Source: Gammaproteobacteria bacterium
GTDB lineage: Bacteria > Pseudomonadota > Gammaproteobacteria > Pseudomonadales > Pseudohongiellaceae
DNA: 6,341 nt
NCBI GenBank assembly: GCA_002694855.1
Contig: NZNL01000067.1
Location: forward strand, 1 to 6,341
Reading direction: 5' to 3'
In this document: in pieces, positions 1 to 6,108 of the stretch
How positions within the stretch are numbered: position 1 is the stretch's first letter
Layout of the letters: each line of letters begins with the position of its first letter
Program-made: the position numbers and the translations under genes
The notes under the pieces: model-generated
Told to the model about the DNA's origin: nothing
Databases searched by the model: none
What the model saw: only the letters and a program-made list of their open reading frames with translations

Positions 1-828
1 ACATCCGTAAGGCCTGGAAAAAGAGAAAGGTTTCCCGTTGAAAGAGACGTCGTAAAAACCCCATGTTTGTGCTGTTAGAGCACTGGGATAACCGATTTCA
101 CCCCGGAGGGTCAGATCTGCGAGCCGAACAGCCCGAGAGGTGGCATCGCCGGCAGCCCATGATTTGCGAGGCCCAGCATTTGGGGCATGCCGATAAGTAC
201 GTAAACTAGAGCCGTCCAACCAGGCCTGAGACAGGGCATCGATAATCTGTTGCCGTGTACCCCCTAACATATGTGTGGCTACGGCTGTGGAAGCCACACG
301 AACCAGCAATACATGACATAAACCCACACGGTTAAAACTGTTCTCAAGTGCGATAACACCCTGAATTTCGTGAGCTTTTATCATAGCCGTAAGTACATTA
401 CGCATGGTTAGTGGTGCGCTTCCAGTTTCAACTCTTTGCTGGGAAACAAAATCGGCGACTGCCAAGATCGCACCGAGGTTATCAGAGGGGTGGCCCCATT
501 CGGCTGCCAGCCAGGTATCATTGTAGTCTAGCCACCGGATCATACAGCCAATATCCCAAGCCGCTTTAGTCGGATCTAAACGGAACTGGGTTCCCGGAAC
601 CCTGGCACCGTTAGGAACTAGCGTGCCTTCGACGAGCGGGCCCAGTAACTTTGTGCATTCCGGGAATCGCTGAGACAGGAATGCACAGCCAAGTGCGTCC
701 ATCAAACAATACCTGGCGGTATCATAGGCATCTGCTGATTCGATCTCGTAGTCACACACGTAATCGGCGATATCTAGGAGCACCTGATCGGGTTCCGGGC
801 GAGCATTTAAATCTACATTATCAGTCAT
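1..828 (-). CDS. prpD: 2-methylcitrate dehydratase PrpD (5' part, truncated by window edge)
   Basis: Encodes the first 276 residues of PrpD (MmgE/PrpD family, about 480 aa in E. coli); the frame is still open at base 1, so the C-terminal part lies outside. PrpD is a cytosolic, cofactor-free enzyme that dehydrates 2-methylcitrate to 2-methyl-cis-aconitate in the methylcitrate cycle. The translation carries family blocks that I recognise from E. coli Prp[15 protein letters not shown] near residue 35, GARVPGTQF near 75, [20 protein letters not shown] near 98-117, [18 protein letters not shown] near 150-170, and [20 protein letters not shown] near 215. The ATG at 828 is the only plausible start: an in-frame TGA lies five codons upstream, and the N-terminus then aligns with E. 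coli PrpD. No Shine-Dalgarno is visible in the AT-rich leader. It lies 164 bp after prpC and is probably the next operon gene. Identity is very secure. Confidence 0.97.
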   Translation of the reverse strand, partial: MTDNVDLNARPEPDQVLLDIADYVCDYEIESADAYDTARYCLMDALGCAFLSQRFPECTKLLGPLVEGTLVPNGARVPGTQFRLDPTKAAWDIGCMIRWLDYNDTWLAAEWGHPSDNLGAILAVADFVSQQRVETGSAPLTMRNVLTAMIKAHEIQGVIALENSFNRVGLCHVLLVRVASTAVATHMLGGTRQQIIDALSQAWLDGSSLRTYRHAPNAGPRKSWAAGDATSRAVRLADLTLRGEIGYPSALTAQTWGFYDVSFNGKPFSFSRPYGC

Positions 829-992
829 TTTAAATAATAAAAATCAAATAGTTATTTAATAAATCGCATGTAAAATATCTTGTTTATTACGCGAATCTGG
901 ATTGGCAGGAAAGGCTCATCCAGGCCCCAATTACCTGGGAAAGTAAAGTCTCCTTAATTAAATAGAAGCTGGATATTTGCCGTAGTTATCTG

Positions 993-2114
993 CTATCTAT
1001 TTTGGATGTCTACCCATTCTGTCGTCTCAGGACCTGTGTAATCAGCGCTAGGCCGAATGATTCGGTTGTTGGCTCGCTGTTCCTTAACATGGGCCGCCCA
1101 TCCTACTACTCTGGACATTACGAAGATAGGGGTAAATAGCTTTGTTGGGATGCCCATGAAATGGTATGCCGAAGCATGGAAAAAATCTGCATTACAGAAC
1201 AATTTTTTTTCCCGCCACATTACTTCTTCACATCGCTCAGAAACAGGGTAAAGCAACGCATCACCTACCTGATTGGCGAGATTTTTCGCCCAACCTTTGA
1301 TGATCAGGTTACGAGGGTCAGATTCTCGGTAAATAGCATGACCAAAACCCATGACTTTTTCTCTACGCTCCAGCATGGCGAGAAGCCCCTTTTCTGCATT
1401 GTCAGGGGAGGACCATTTCTCAATCATATCCATTGCCGCTTCATTTGCGCCTCCGTGCAATGGGCCCCTTAGACTACCGATAGCGCCGGTAATACAAGAA
1501 TACATGTCTGACATGGTTGAGGCGCAGACCCGGGCGGTAAAGGTTGATGCATTGAATTCATGTTCAGCATAAAGAATCAGAGACACATTCATCACCTGAC
1601 GGAACAGGTCGTTGGGTGGTTCGCCACTTAGCATGTGGAGAAAATGGCCACCAATTGAGTCATCATCTAAGGCTGTGTTTATGCGTTTTCCTTCGTGGGA
1701 GAAGCAATACCAATAGCAAATGATCGAGGGGAGGACGGCGAGGAGTCGGTCAATCACTTCATCCTGCTGTTCGAAAGAAATCTCTGGTTCTAGGTTGCCC
1801 AGCATTGAGCAACCTGTTCGCATGACGTCCATCGGATGTGCGGAGACAGGTATCCTCTCCAATGCATCCCTAAGCGCTTGGGGTAAATCCCGTAAAGATC
1901 TAATTTTATTTACATAATTATCTAGTTGTTCTTGATTTGGTAGCTGATCTCGAAGTAGTAAATGTGCAACTTCCTCAAATTTCGCCTTTTCTGCTAGGAC
2001 AGAAATATCGAGGCCTCGATAAGTAAGGCCAGTACCTGTTTTACCTACTGTGCAAAGTGAAGTTTCACCTGCAACCTGGCCTCGCAGACCAGGCCCACCT
2101 AGCTTTTTATCGAT
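993..2114 (-). CDS. prpC: 2-methylcitrate synthase PrpC, apparent non-canonical ATC start
   Basis: Citrate synthase-family enzyme that condenses propionyl-CoA with oxaloacetate to give 2-methylcitrate and CoA. The frame from 2114 gives 373 residues, matching pseudomonad PrpC (about 375). Conserved blocks in order: GLRGQVAG near 10, TYRGLDI near 32, KFEEVAHLLL near 47, SAHPMDVMRTG near 91, SIGGHFLH near 153, EHEFNASTF near 184, GPLHGGANEA near 217, MGFGHAIY near 255, NADFFHASAYHFMGIP near 308. The expected catalytic triad is present as His220, His259 and Asp310. Homology continues unbroken from residue 4 or so, but there is no ATG, GTG or TTG before the TTG at 1862, and that start would delete about 84 conserved residues. 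An ATC at 2112-2114 sits exactly where the start should be, 8 nt after a GGAG and 3 nt after the upstream TAA. Either ATC is used, the start codon is mutated, or a base was misread. Enzyme identity is secure; the start is not. Confidence 0.93.
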   Translation of the reverse strand: MDKKLGGPGLRGQVAGETSLCTVGKTGTGLTYRGLDISVLAEKAKFEEVAHLLLRDQLPNQEQLDNYVNKIRSLRDLPQALRDALERIPVSAHPMDVMRTGCSMLGNLEPEISFEQQDEVIDRLLAVLPSIICYWYCFSHEGKRINTALDDDSIGGHFLHMLSGEPPNDLFRQVMNVSLILYAEHEFNASTFTARVCASTMSDMYSCITGAIGSLRGPLHGGANEAAMDMIEKWSSPDNAEKGLLAMLERREKVMGFGHAIYRESDPRNLIIKGWAKNLANQVGDALLYPVSERCEEVMWREKKLFCNADFFHASAYHFMGIPTKLFTPIFVMSRVVGWAAHVKEQRANNRIIRPSADYTGPETTEWVDIQNR

Positions 2115-2117
2115 ATC

Positions 2118-2564
2118 TTAATCTCCACAATTCATCTCATAGATATTTAAATCAGTTTTTAGTGCAACTTTGTCATAAAGTGCACGAGCACGATAATTGT
2201 TATCTCTTGTTATCCAACGTACGGTACCCCATTTTTCCCTACAGCCGATTGATTTAAGCTCATTCAAAAGCAATTTTGCTGCTTCACTTCCTCTAAAGGC
2301 AGGAGCGACGATTATATCATCTAGAAAGCCGATATTTTTTCCCCACAAAGGTCGCGGCATCGCTCTGTAATGGGCTAGACCAATTAGACGATCATCAACT
2401 TCAGCAACTAAACCCTTCAATGGATGCGTCCTATCCATCAACCAACCCCAAGTTGTGTTCACAACATCTTCTGTTAATTGAACCTCGTAATGTTCAGCGT
2501 AAAACCGATAAATGTCTAACCATTCATCAAAATCATTGTTAATTAAAACACGGATTTTCGTCAT
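2118..2564 (-). CDS. GNAT-family N-acetyltransferase
   Basis: 148-residue protein of the GNAT fold, a single-domain cytosolic acyl-CoA-dependent N-acetyltransferase of unknown substrate. The N-terminal half has the helix-rich pattern of the family, then GLVAEVDDRLIGLAHYR (about 50-66, strands 2-3 with a small linker), LDDIIVAPAFRGSEAAKLLL (about 81-100, motif A with an R-G-x-x-A acetyl-CoA pyrophosphate loop) and NNYRARALYDKVA near 122-134, the usual C-terminal N-x-x-A-R-x-L-Y-x-x-V block. ATG at 2564 is preceded by an AGAG-type weak ribosome site. It is inserted between prpB (221 bp upstream) and prpC; its TAA stop is in the same frame as prpC and only 3 nt before the prpC start position. 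GNAT genes are not a standard part of prp operons, so a role in propionate metabolism (for example acylation of an enzyme or a small molecule) is only a guess. Confidence 0.85.
   Translation of the reverse strand: MTKIRVLINNDFDEWLDIYRFYAEHYEVQLTEDVVNTTWGWLMDRTHPLKGLVAEVDDRLIGLAHYRAMPRPLWGKNIGFLDDIIVAPAFRGSEAAKLLLNELKSIGCREKWGTVRWITRDNNYRARALYDKVALKTDLNIYEMNCGD
2123..2126 (-). promoter_or_regulatory. Shine-Dalgarno of prpC inside the end of the GNAT gene
   Basis: GGAG on the minus strand within the last codons of the upstream GNAT gene, 8 nt before the ATC at 2112-2114. It decides the prpC start: its spacing is normal for a start at that codon, and no canonical start codon lies within reach in any frame that enters prpC. 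The overlap with the upstream stop suggests translational coupling. Confidence 0.6.
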
Positions 2565-2578
2565 TTTTATTTACTCTA

Positions 2579-2627
2579 TTTTTTGGCTTATTGAATTTAC
2601 TTTCACGTAATAAAAATGGCCAAAAAA
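2579..2627. repeat. A/T-rich inverted repeat upstream of the GNAT gene
   Basis: Nine-base arms TTTTTTGGC (2579-2587) and GCCAAAAAA (2619-2627) are perfect inverted complements around a 31-nt loop, and an inner TTATT/AATAA pair follows each arm. It lies 15 bp before the GNAT start. On the transcribed minus strand it does not end in a U tract after a GC stem, so it is not a standard terminator. It could fold in the mRNA or be chance in AT-rich DNA. Confidence 0.3.
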
Positions 2628-2665
2628 ATTTAGAATCAATAGATTAAATTTACTTTGGAACTGCC

Positions 2666-2698
2666 TTAAAACATTAGGTTGTATTGCAAGTCCATCAT
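2666..2698 (-). CDS. possible 10-codon small ORF with strong ribosome site
   Basis: In the 221-bp prpB-GNAT gap, a full GGAGG (2705-2709 on the minus strand) stands 6 nt before an ATG-ATG pair that opens a 10-residue frame, MMDLQYNLMF, ended by TAA. This is the strongest Shine-Dalgarno I see in the window, stronger than those of the real genes, yet no long frame follows. It could be a small peptide, a relic of a displaced gene start (for example the original one following prpB), or chance. I recognise no homologue. Confidence 0.2.
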   Translation of the reverse strand: MMDLQYNLMF

Positions 2699-2785
2699 AT
2701 TTTGCCTCCGGACTATTCGCTTATCATCTGAACTGGAGTTTGTTATTTTGCGATCGTAAGACTAAATCAATACTTTAACTTTCTA

Positions 2786-3673
2786 TTATTTATGATTCCC
2801 CTTGTTAAAAAGTGCATCTAGTTTTTCTTCGTACGCGTGATAACCGAGGACTTCGTATAATTCTGCTCGTGTTTGCATTGTGTCTACAATCCCCGATTGA
2901 TCTCCATTTCTGGAGATTGTCTGATAAACCTCCAAAGCCGCCTTGCTCATAGCCCTGAAGGCACTGAGAGGGTAGAGCACCATTGCCACTCCGGCTTCAT
3001 TTAATTCCTGGCAGTTAAATAGCGGGGTTTTTCCGAACTCTGTAATATTGGCGAGTATGGGCACATTCACGGCGCTGGCGAATTGACGATATTGTTCCAA
3101 ATCCAAAACAGCTTCAGGGAAGATAGCGTCCGCGCCTGCTTCCACACAAGCTATGGCTCTTTCAACGGTGGCGTTCATGCCTTCCACAGCCAGCGCATCA
3201 GTGCGAGCCATGATAACGAAATCTTCATCACTTCTGCTATCAGACGCAGCTTTGATGCGATCTACCATCTCTTCTGGGCTAACAATTGCTTTGTTGGGGC
3301 GATGACCACAGCGCTTCTGAGAAACTTGATCCTCAATATGCACAGCCGCGGCGCCGGCCCTCTCCATAGCCTTGATAGTGCGTGCGATGTTAAAGGCACT
3401 TCCCCAACCGGTATCGATATCGACCAATAGGGGTAGGTCTGATGCATTACAAATGCGTTCCACATCGATAATTACGTCATTCAGGCTGGTAATACCAAGA
3501 TCCGGGAACCCATAGGATGCATTTGCGACACCACCACCGGAGAGATAAATTGCATCATGCCCTGCGTCTTCCGCCAGCATGGCGCAATAAGCGTTAATTG
3601 TGCCTACGATTTGCAAGGGGGCATGGCTCTTGAGAGCTTTTCTGAACTTTGCTCCTGGAGAAAGGGGTTTCAT
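2786..3673 (-). CDS. prpB: methylisocitrate lyase PrpB
   Basis: 295-residue member of the isocitrate lyase/PEP mutase superfamily, full length for PrpB (296 in E. coli). It cleaves 2-methylisocitrate to pyruvate and succinate, the last step of the methylcitrate cycle, in the cytosol with Mg2+. Visible family marks: [10 protein letters not shown] near 19, IYLSGGGVA at 42-50, the metal-binding DID with following GWG at 85-91, the lyase signature [13 protein letters not shown] with the catalytic Cys122 at 120-132, [15 protein letters not shown] near 151, [10 protein letters not shown] near 205, [15 protein letters not shown] [11 protein letters not shown] near 232 and [11 protein letters not shown] near 264. 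The ATG at 3673 matches the E. coli N-terminus. It begins 18 nt after the gntR stop, so the two are surely cotranscribed. The ribosome site is weak (AAAGAA-like). No anomalies. Confidence 0.97.
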   Translation of the reverse strand: MKPLSPGAKFRKALKSHAPLQIVGTINAYCAMLAEDAGHDAIYLSGGGVANASYGFPDLGITSLNDVIIDVERICNASDLPLLVDIDTGWGSAFNIARTIKAMERAGAAAVHIEDQVSQKRCGHRPNKAIVSPEEMVDRIKAASDSRSDEDFVIMARTDALAVEGMNATVERAIACVEAGADAIFPEAVLDLEQYRQFASAVNVPILANITEFGKTPLFNCQELNEAGVAMVLYPLSAFRAMSKAALEVYQTISRNGDQSGIVDTMQTRAELYEVLGYHAYEEKLDALFNKGNHK

Positions 3674-3691
3674 GTTAATTATATTCTTTAT

Positions 3692-4372
3692 CTATTGATT
3701 TAATTGATCTAATAAAGTTGATTTTGCACTGGAAATATGACGTTTCATCAGCAACTCAGCCAACTCCGAGTCGTTTGTTTCTATGGCATCCACTATCTGG
3801 TGGTGTTCTTTGAACGCTTGAATAGGGCGGGAAGGTTCGCTTGCTGTCTGTACCCGATAAAGACGTTGCAGGTGGTAGAGTTCGCCGCAAAGTATATCGA
3901 AAAGGCGGCCATTACCGCTTAGTTGAACAATTTGAAAGTGGAAATCCAAATCGCCTTCGCGCTGATAGTAGATGCGGCCATTCTCCGATTGAATCTGCTT
4001 CTCATGTTGGGTCAGCAATTCTCGTAATCTGAAGCAGTCATCTGGTATGGCATTCGTTGCCGCTAGTCGGCAGGCTAGACCTTCCAATGACTCTCTAATT
4101 TCATAAATTTCAATTATTTGGGAGATGTTTAAGGAAACGATATTAGCACCAATATTGGGTTTTATTTCTACAAGTTTGCAGCCCTCTAGGCGTCGAATAG
4201 CCTCTCGCAATGGGCCGCGGCTGATGCCATATTGCTTGCTAAGTTGTGGTTCATTGATCTTAGAGCCAGGTTCTAGTTCTCCCTCTATAATGGCTGTTCG
4301 AATCCGATCGAAAACACCATCGGCGAGTGTAGACGGCTTAGTACCTAGAGAAAATTCTGCTTTAGCTTTCAA
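3692..4372 (-). CDS. GntR-family (FCD domain) transcriptional regulator of the prp operon
   Basis: 226-residue DNA-binding regulator. Residues about 14-80 form the winged helix-turn-helix, with the typical GELEPGSKINEPQLSKQYG and SRGPLREAIRRLEG blocks (31-64). Residues about 86-222 form the all-helical FCD ligand domain, with likely metal or ligand residues Asp141, His145, His190 and His212 (D-x3-H, EHHQIV, KRHI). It is the first gene of the operon, ending 18 nt before prpB. GntR/FCD regulators heading prp operons are common in non-enteric proteobacteria, so it likely senses a methylcitrate-cycle intermediate or related acyl compound; the ligand is inferred, not seen. The only usable start is TTG at 4372, since an in-frame TGA lies five codons upstream; no Shine-Dalgarno precedes it. 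An operator-like site (4378-4391) begins 5 nt before the start, pointing to autoregulation. Confidence 0.92.
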   Translation of the reverse strand: MKAKAEFSLGTKPSTLADGVFDRIRTAIIEGELEPGSKINEPQLSKQYGISRGPLREAIRRLEGCKLVEIKPNIGANIVSLNISQIIEIYEIRESLEGLACRLAATNAIPDDCFRLRELLTQHEKQIQSENGRIYYQREGDLDFHFQIVQLSGNGRLFDILCGELYHLQRLYRVQTASEPSRPIQAFKEHHQIVDAIETNDSELAELLMKRHISSAKSTLLDQLNQ

Positions 4373-4377
4373 ATTGA

Positions 4378-4391
4378 TATATTGTCAACAA
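4378..4391. promoter_or_regulatory. putative GntR operator O1 (proximal to gntR)
   Basis: TATATTGTCAACAA, exact inverted copy of the site at 4444-4457. Its core TTGTCAACAA fits the TTGT-NN-ACAA palindrome style typical of FCD-subfamily GntR operators. It lies 5 nt upstream of the gntR start codon, so binding here would block transcription or early elongation of the prp operon. Inferred target of the adjacent regulator. Confidence 0.6.
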
Positions 4392-4408
4392 AAATGTAAT
4401 TAAAAATG

Positions 4409-4438
4409 AATATTGCCTATATATTTAAGAAAAATCAA
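4409..4438 (-). promoter_or_regulatory. candidate promoter of the gntR-prp operon
   Basis: Minus-strand TTGATT (4438-4433) and AATATT (4414-4409) are separated by 18 bp, each 4/6 to the sigma-70 consensus. The pair is framed by the two operator-like sites: one just upstream of the -35, the other about +10 to +25 of the predicted start. The match is weak in very AT-rich DNA, and its position between the operators is the main support. Confidence 0.3.
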
Positions 4439-4443
4439 TTAAA

Positions 4444-4457
4444 TTGTTGACAATATA
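4444..4457. promoter_or_regulatory. putative GntR operator O2 (distal)
   Basis: TTGTTGACAATATA, a perfect 14-bp reverse complement of 4378-4391, 66 bp away centre to centre (about 6.3 helical turns). The core TTGTTGACAA is itself a TTGT-NN-ACAA palindrome. A plus-strand TATAAT (4454-4459) overlaps its right end, so the site could also influence transcription toward the malonyl-CoA decarboxylase gene, although I find no matching -35. Confidence 0.6.
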
Positions 4458-4472
4458 ATTACTATTAACTGA

Positions 4473-4610
4473 TTGTTTGTGCCAGATACTGTGTTAGGTG
4501 AAGGACGAAGCAGGTGCCGGTTCAAGGTCGCAGAGGTTCCAGTGGTCGAAAATAACCGGTTTCTTCAATTAGGAGCGGGTAAGATGGAGATCAGGGGCTT
4601 GGAGGTGTAG
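4473..4610 (+). other. GC-richer island with a 45-codon open frame, origin unknown
   Basis: Bases 4491-4610 are about 52% GC (63 of 120), against about 27% in the next 180 bases and similarly low values before. A plus-strand frame is open from TTG 4473 to TAG 4608-4610 (45 residues, with segments such as GEGRSRCRFKVAEVPVVENN and GAGKMEIRGLEV). Within it an AGGAG (4571-4575) stands 8 nt before an ATG at 4584 that would give only 8 residues. I recognise no family. It could be a gene remnant, a dispersed repeat unit, a small protein or a structured RNA. Confidence 0.35.
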
Positions 4611-4794
4611 TCATTGTTTGCTGATAACCATAATAGTAGTAGTACCTGTTTTGACTTTGTACATAAAGCTTATGAATTTTAGTTAGTTGTTCTTCTAAAT
4701 TACTCAATATGTTATTAGCTTTGTTCCGAGACTTAAGTTTTAATTCTAAGACAACTTCATTTGTAACTAGATCTAAAATACGAAACTTTAAAAG

Positions 4795-6090
4795 ATGGCA
4801 TTCGGTAGATTTCAAGATTTTTTAAGCGGACTGGTTAAACGCCAGCGGGGATTATTTTTTACTGGCAGTGAAGAAGCTTCCATTGATGAGCTACTAGATA
4901 AGCTTATGGGAACCGTAGGGGAGGTTTCCGCAATCGTGACCGCACGCCAGGTTCTGGATCACTATGACGACCTAACGGATGACCATAAGTTAGGGTTTTT
5001 TAAAAATTTGGAACAAAACTATAATGCGAATCAGGTTGCAGTGAAATTGGCCTTCGAAGCATACGATGAAGAACCATCTAGTACTAATCTAAATAAACTC
5101 TCCAAGGCAGCTGAGCCAATGCGGCATGAGTTGCTGCGACGGCTAAATTCAACTCCCGACGCAGCCCATAATTTGGTAGGAATGCGCACTGATCTGCGGA
5201 ACTATCTGAGAGATAATCCAGAGCTTAATTCAGTAGATGAAGATTTTGTGCGACTGTTCTCTTCATGGTTCGGTCGTGGATTTCTTGTGTTAAAAACAAT
5301 CAATTGGTCTACCTCTGCGGCAGTTCTAGAAAGGATTATTCGCTATGAAGCAGTACATGAGATTAAAGACTGGGATGATCTGCGTAGTCGCATTGATCCT
5401 CCAAACCGGCGTTGTTTTGCATTCTTCCATCCAGCCCTTGTTGATGAACCTCTCATTTTTGTCGAAGTAGCGCTGTTAAAAGATATACCCACTTCCATTG
5501 ACTCTATATTAGAGGATAAGGGCACAGGAGCCATTGATTCCTCGGAATACTCCACCGCGGTCTTTTACAGCATAAGCAATTGTCAGCCAGGGCTTCAAAA
5601 TATTTCTTTCGGCAACTTTCTCATAAAGCAAGTTGTACAGGAGTTGCAGGGAGAGTTTCCGTCCATCAAGACTTTTGTAACTCTTTCACCTATATCTGGC
5701 TTGCAAGCATGGCTAGATACTAAGACTGATTTGGAGACGCCCGAGCTCATTGATTTAAAGAACCAAGTGAACGCTTTATCACTTAACAAAGAAGCAACAG
5801 AAGAACACGGCCATCTCATTAAACAAGTAGTGTTTAATTACCTGTTGCAGGCTAAAAAGGGCAAATATCCGGCTGACCCCGTTGCTCGTTTTCATTTAGG
5901 TAACGGAGCGTATGTATATCAGTTACATACCGGTGCAGATTTCAGCAAAAAAGGTTTAAGTCAGTCGCGCGGCGCTATGGTAAATTACATGTATGACCTT
6001 CGTTATATTGAAATCAATCACGAACGCTACGCTATAGATGGTGATATTGAATTTAACGATAAACTGAAGTCACTTCTACTAGAGCCATAA
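4795..6090 (+). CDS. mcd: malonyl-CoA decarboxylase
   Basis: 431-residue malonyl-CoA decarboxylase, which converts malonyl-CoA to acetyl-CoA and CO2; length is normal for bacterial forms. The N-terminal helical domain covers about 1-165 (RQRGLFF near 16, GEVSAIVTARQVLDHY at 42-57). The C-terminal acetyltransferase-like catalytic domain has YEAVHEIKDWDDLRSRI (184-200), RRCFAFFHPALVDEPLIFVE (205-224), TAVFYSISNCQPGL (254-267), FGNFLIKQVV (272-281), TLSPISGL (296-303) and PVARFHLGNGA (362-372). By family knowledge Ser298 and His367 correspond to the catalytic Ser/His pair of the human enzyme. ATG at 4795 gives the typical N-terminus; there is no good Shine-Dalgarno. It is divergent from the prp operon across the operator-bearing region. 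It probably removes malonyl-CoA or completes malonate use, although no malonyl-CoA synthetase or malonate transporter is in view. Confidence 0.95.
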   Translation: MAFGRFQDFLSGLVKRQRGLFFTGSEEASIDELLDKLMGTVGEVSAIVTARQVLDHYDDLTDDHKLGFFKNLEQNYNANQVAVKLAFEAYDEEPSSTNLNKLSKAAEPMRHELLRRLNSTPDAAHNLVGMRTDLRNYLRDNPELNSVDEDFVRLFSSWFGRGFLVLKTINWSTSAAVLERIIRYEAVHEIKDWDDLRSRIDPPNRRCFAFFHPALVDEPLIFVEVALLKDIPTSIDSILEDKGTGAIDSSEYSTAVFYSISNCQPGLQNISFGNFLIKQVVQELQGEFPSIKTFVTLSPISGLQAWLDTKTDLETPELIDLKNQVNALSLNKEATEEHGHLIKQVVFNYLLQAKKGKYPADPVARFHLGNGAYVYQLHTGADFSKKGLSQSRGAMVNYMYDLRYIEINHERYAIDGDIEFNDKLKSLLLEP

Positions 6091-6108
6091 CTTCGTTACG
6101 GTCGCTAG

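Larger units (their letters stand above)
4373..4794. other. 422-bp divergent intergenic region
   Basis: Separates the minus-strand gntR-prp operon from the plus-strand malonyl-CoA decarboxylase gene. Left third (to about 4470): very AT-rich, with the two inverted operator-like sites and a weak operon promoter. Middle (4491-4610): GC-richer island, described separately. Right part (4611-4794): about 27% GC, with no clear promoter, RNA or convincing gene. A minus-strand frame at 4591-4815 could encode 74 residues but needs a TTG start inside the decarboxylase gene, so I do not call it. Confidence 0.7.

Noticed and set aside
651..833. Plus-strand 60-codon frame opposite the prpD start
   Set aside because: Antisense to a secure PrpD N-terminus; no supporting signal.
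919..939. CCAGG/CCTGG hairpin between prpC and prpD as a terminator
   Set aside because: Only a 5-bp stem with a 9-nt loop and no U tract on the transcribed strand; insufficient for a rho-independent terminator.
993..1862. Shorter prpC starting at the TTG at 1862
   Set aside because: It would discard about 84 residues upstream that match the conserved PrpC N-terminus; no ribosome site precedes this TTG.
1057..1917. Several plus-strand open frames opposite prpC
   Set aside because: They run antisense to a clearly conserved enzyme, have no ribosome sites or recognisable domains, and are best explained by codon bias of the real gene.
3083..3465. Open frames on both strands within prpB
   Set aside because: Overlap the strongly conserved PrpB frame; translations lack any domain character.
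4501..4560. GGTTCAAG segment suggesting a tRNA T arm
   Set aside because: No matching acceptor, D or anticodon stems around it; not a tRNA.
4591..4815. Minus-strand open frame of 74 residues overlapping the start of the decarboxylase gene
   Set aside because: Its only start is a TTG inside the decarboxylase coding region with no ribosome site; the C-terminal part is low complexity (a run of Tyr from a TAG/TAA-free repeat) and it lies in very AT-rich DNA. No family resemblance.
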